A stretch of DNA of 35,604 nucleotides from an uncultured Synechococcaceae cyanobacterium (GTDB lineage: Bacteria > Cyanobacteriota > Cyanobacteriia > PCC-6307 > Cyanobiaceae), in assembly GCA_903934375.1 (NCBI GenBank), contig CAIZNP010000151.1, positions 1 through 35,604 on the forward strand, written 5' to 3'. The translations under genes and the position numbers were made by a program. The notes beneath the pieces were generated by a model. That model did no database searches. It was given only the letters and a program-made list of their open reading frames with translations, and was not told where the DNA came from. Of the stretch, positions 33,026 through 35,604 are shown one piece after another (position 1 is the stretch's first letter; the number at the start of each line of letters is the position of its first letter).

Positions 33026-34693
33026 ATGGAACTCACCCTCTGGACCTACGAAGGCCCGCCCCACGTGGGCGCCATGCGCATCGCCGCTTCGATGGAGGGG
33101 GTGCACTACGTGCTGCACGCCCCCCAGGGCGACACTTACGCCGATCTGCTGTTCACGATGATCGAGCGGCGGGATCGTCGACCGCCCGTGACCTACACCA
33201 CCTTCCAGGCCCGCGATCTCGGCGGTGACACCGCTGAGCTGGTGAAACGCTCGATCGCTGAGGCGGTGGAGCGCTTCAAGCCCGAGGCGCTGCTGGTGGG
33301 CGAGAGCTGCACCGCCGAGCTGATCCAGGATCAGCCCGGTGCCCTGGCCGCCGGCATGGATCTGGGCGGCATCCCGATGGTGAGCCTGGAGCTGCCCGCC
33401 TACTCCAAGAAGGAGAACTGGGGCGCCGCTGAAACCTTCTATCAACTGGTGCGGGGGCTGCTCAAGCCGCAGCTGCCACCACCGGGTAGCCCCAAGCCCG
33501 ATCCGGCCCGCTGGCGCGCCGAGGGGCGCCGGCCGCGGGTGAACCTGCTGGGCCCCTCCCTGCTCGGCTTCCGCTGCCGCGACGATGTGCGCGAACTCAG
33601 CACGCTGCTGGGTAGTTACGGCATCGATGTGGCCGTGGTGGCGCCCCTGGGGGCCCGCCCGGCGGACCTGATGCGCATTCCCGCCGCCGATGCCAACGTG
33701 AACCTCTACCCGGAGCTGGCGGGGCCGGTGTGCAGCTGGCTGGAGCGCCAGTTCGGCATGGCCAGTGTTTGCACCGTGCCGATCGGCATCGGCGCCACCG
33801 TGGCCTTCCTCAGGGAGCTGCACAGCGTGCTGCAGCTGGAGCTGCCGGCGGAGCTGCAGCAGGGTGCCGATGGCGTGTGTGAGGCGGAGCGCCGCTCACG
33901 CCTGCCCTGGTACTCCCGCTCGGTGGATTCCACGTACCTAACCGGCAAGCGGGTATTCATCTTCGGCGATGCCACCCATGCCATTGCCGCCGCCCGCATC
34001 GCCAGCCGCGAACTGGGCTTCGAGGTGGTGGGCCTGGGCAGCTACAGCCGCGAGCAGGCCCGTGAGGTGCGCGCCGCGGCGGCCGAGCTGGGGCTGGAGG
34101 CCCTGATCTCCGACGACTACCTCGCCGTGGAGGCCGCCATGGCGGCGGCGGCGCCGGAGCTGGTGCTCGGCACGCAGATGGAGCGCCACAGCGCCAAGCG
34201 CCTGGGCCTCCCCTGTGCCGTGATCAGCGCGCCGCTGCATGTGCAGGACGTACCGGCCCGCTTCAGCCCGCAGATGGGCTTCGAGGGGGCGAACGTGATC
34301 TTCGACAGCTGGGTGCACCCGCTGATGATGGGCCTGGAGGAACACCTGATCGGCATGTTCCGCCACGACTTCGAGTTCGTGGAGGGCCACCGCAGCCACC
34401 TGGGTGAGGCGCCGCCACAGGCCACGGCAGCCACCGTCACTCCCACCGCCACCGCCACCGCCACCGCGGCCATGCCGTGCGTCGACGACTCCATGACAAC
34501 CACGGAGACCTCGGCGGCAGCTCCGGGTGGTGAGCTCCGCTGGAGTGCCGATGGTGAGGCGGAGCTGGCCCGGATTCCTTTCTTCGTGCGTGGCAAGGTG
34601 CGTCGCAACACCGAAGCCTTCGCCAAGGAGCGGGGGCTGGCGGTGATCGATGGTGAGGCTCTCTATGAGGCCAAGGCCCACTTCAGCCGCTGA
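33026..34693 (+). CDS. chlB: light-independent protochlorophyllide reductase subunit B
   Basis: This is the second catalytic subunit. Asp36 (APQGD, 32-36), the fourth ligand of the NB cluster, is present, as are [15 protein letters not shown] and the C-terminal domain [23 protein letters not shown]. At 555 aa it is longer than the roughly 510 aa usual in cyanobacteria. The extra length is mainly a Thr/Ala-rich linker ([19 protein letters not shown], about 470-490) encoded by an ACCGCC repeat, plus the following 25 residues, between the nitrogenase-like fold and the C-terminal domain. It should be functional. Confidence 0.97.
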   Translation: MELTLWTYEGPPHVGAMRIAASMEGVHYVLHAPQGDTYADLLFTMIERRDRRPPVTYTTFQARDLGGDTAELVKRSIAEAVERFKPEALLVGESCTAELIQDQPGALAAGMDLGGIPMVSLELPAYSKKENWGAAETFYQLVRGLLKPQLPPPGSPKPDPARWRAEGRRPRVNLLGPSLLGFRCRDDVRELSTLLGSYGIDVAVVAPLGARPADLMRIPAADANVNLYPELAGPVCSWLERQFGMASVCTVPIGIGATVAFLRELHSVLQLELPAELQQGADGVCEAERRSRLPWYSRSVDSTYLTGKRVFIFGDATHAIAAARIASRELGFEVVGLGSYSREQAREVRAAAAELGLEALISDDYLAVEAAMAAAAPELVLGTQMERHSAKRLGLPCAVISAPLHVQDVPARFSPQMGFEGANVIFDSWVHPLMMGLEEHLIGMFRHDFEFVEGHRSHLGEAPPQATAATVTPTATATATAAMPCVDDSMTTTETSAAAPGGELRWSADGEAELARIPFFVRGKVRRNTEAFAKERGLAVIDGEALYEAKAHFSR

Positions 34694-34732
34694 ATGGGTC
34701 GCTGAACGGGCCGCTGCTTCACCCGCACGTGA

Positions 34733-35604
<872 letters not shown>

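Noticed and set aside
34440-34475. Short ACCGCC repeat considered as a CRISPR or regulatory repeat
   Set aside because: It is in frame within chlB, has no spacers, and is explained as a Thr/Ala linker.

Overview
The window comes from a GC-rich cyanobacterium of the Synechococcus/Cyanobium (picocyanobacterial) type. The signs are an NDH-1 CO2-uptake operon, the dark-operative protochlorophyllide reductase genes chlN-chlB-chlL, cyanobacterial Amt transporters with candidate NtcA boxes, a PII protein and a DUF4278 protein. No rRNA, tRNA, CRISPR array, insertion sequence or phage gene was found. Assignments rest on reading translated motifs; no database search was run.

Layout. (1) 0-5.7 kb: a divergent small hypothetical gene, then a tight operon ndhF-ndhD-cupA-cupS for a CO2-hydrating NDH-1 complex of the NDH-1MS type. 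(2) 5.7-7.6 kb: a CPA2-type cation/proton antiporter and a small lipoprotein. (3) 7.66-12.28 kb: a three-gene signalling operon. It encodes a membrane protein with a periplasmic c-type-heme sensor and a cytoplasmic LOV blue-light domain but no output domain, then a membrane diguanylate cyclase, then a GAF-degenerate GGDEF-EAL phosphodiesterase. (4) 12.3-16.7 kb: bioA, two damaged or mis-framed small genes, a CaCA exchanger, a ZIP metal transporter and a small hypothetical. (5) 16.8-24.5 kb: a DUF4278 protein, a first Amt with an upstream NtcA box, two tandem zinc-ribbon membrane proteins, a Ca2+-type P-ATPase, and a second Amt followed by a PII paralogue that lacks both classical modification residues. 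(6) 24.6-27.7 kb: a lipoprotein, a truncated permease remnant, and an Rrf2 regulator divergent from an SLC13/RCK transporter. (7) 27.7-31.5 kb: DUF2062, a DUF21/CBS protein and the potassium uptake pair ktrB-ktrA. (8) 31.6 kb to the end: chlN, chlB and the 5' part of chlL.

How it works together. Most of the window is inorganic nutrient and ion handling (CO2, ammonium, K+, Na+/Ca2+, divalent metals, an anion), with one chlorophyll module. The most novel part is the heme-LOV/DGC/PDE operon, which looks like a combined redox and blue-light input to c-di-GMP. The linked PII variant (Asn49, Phe51) next to amt is a second point of interest. Several convergent gene pairs end inside inverted repeats that span both stop codons, suggesting shared bidirectional terminators.
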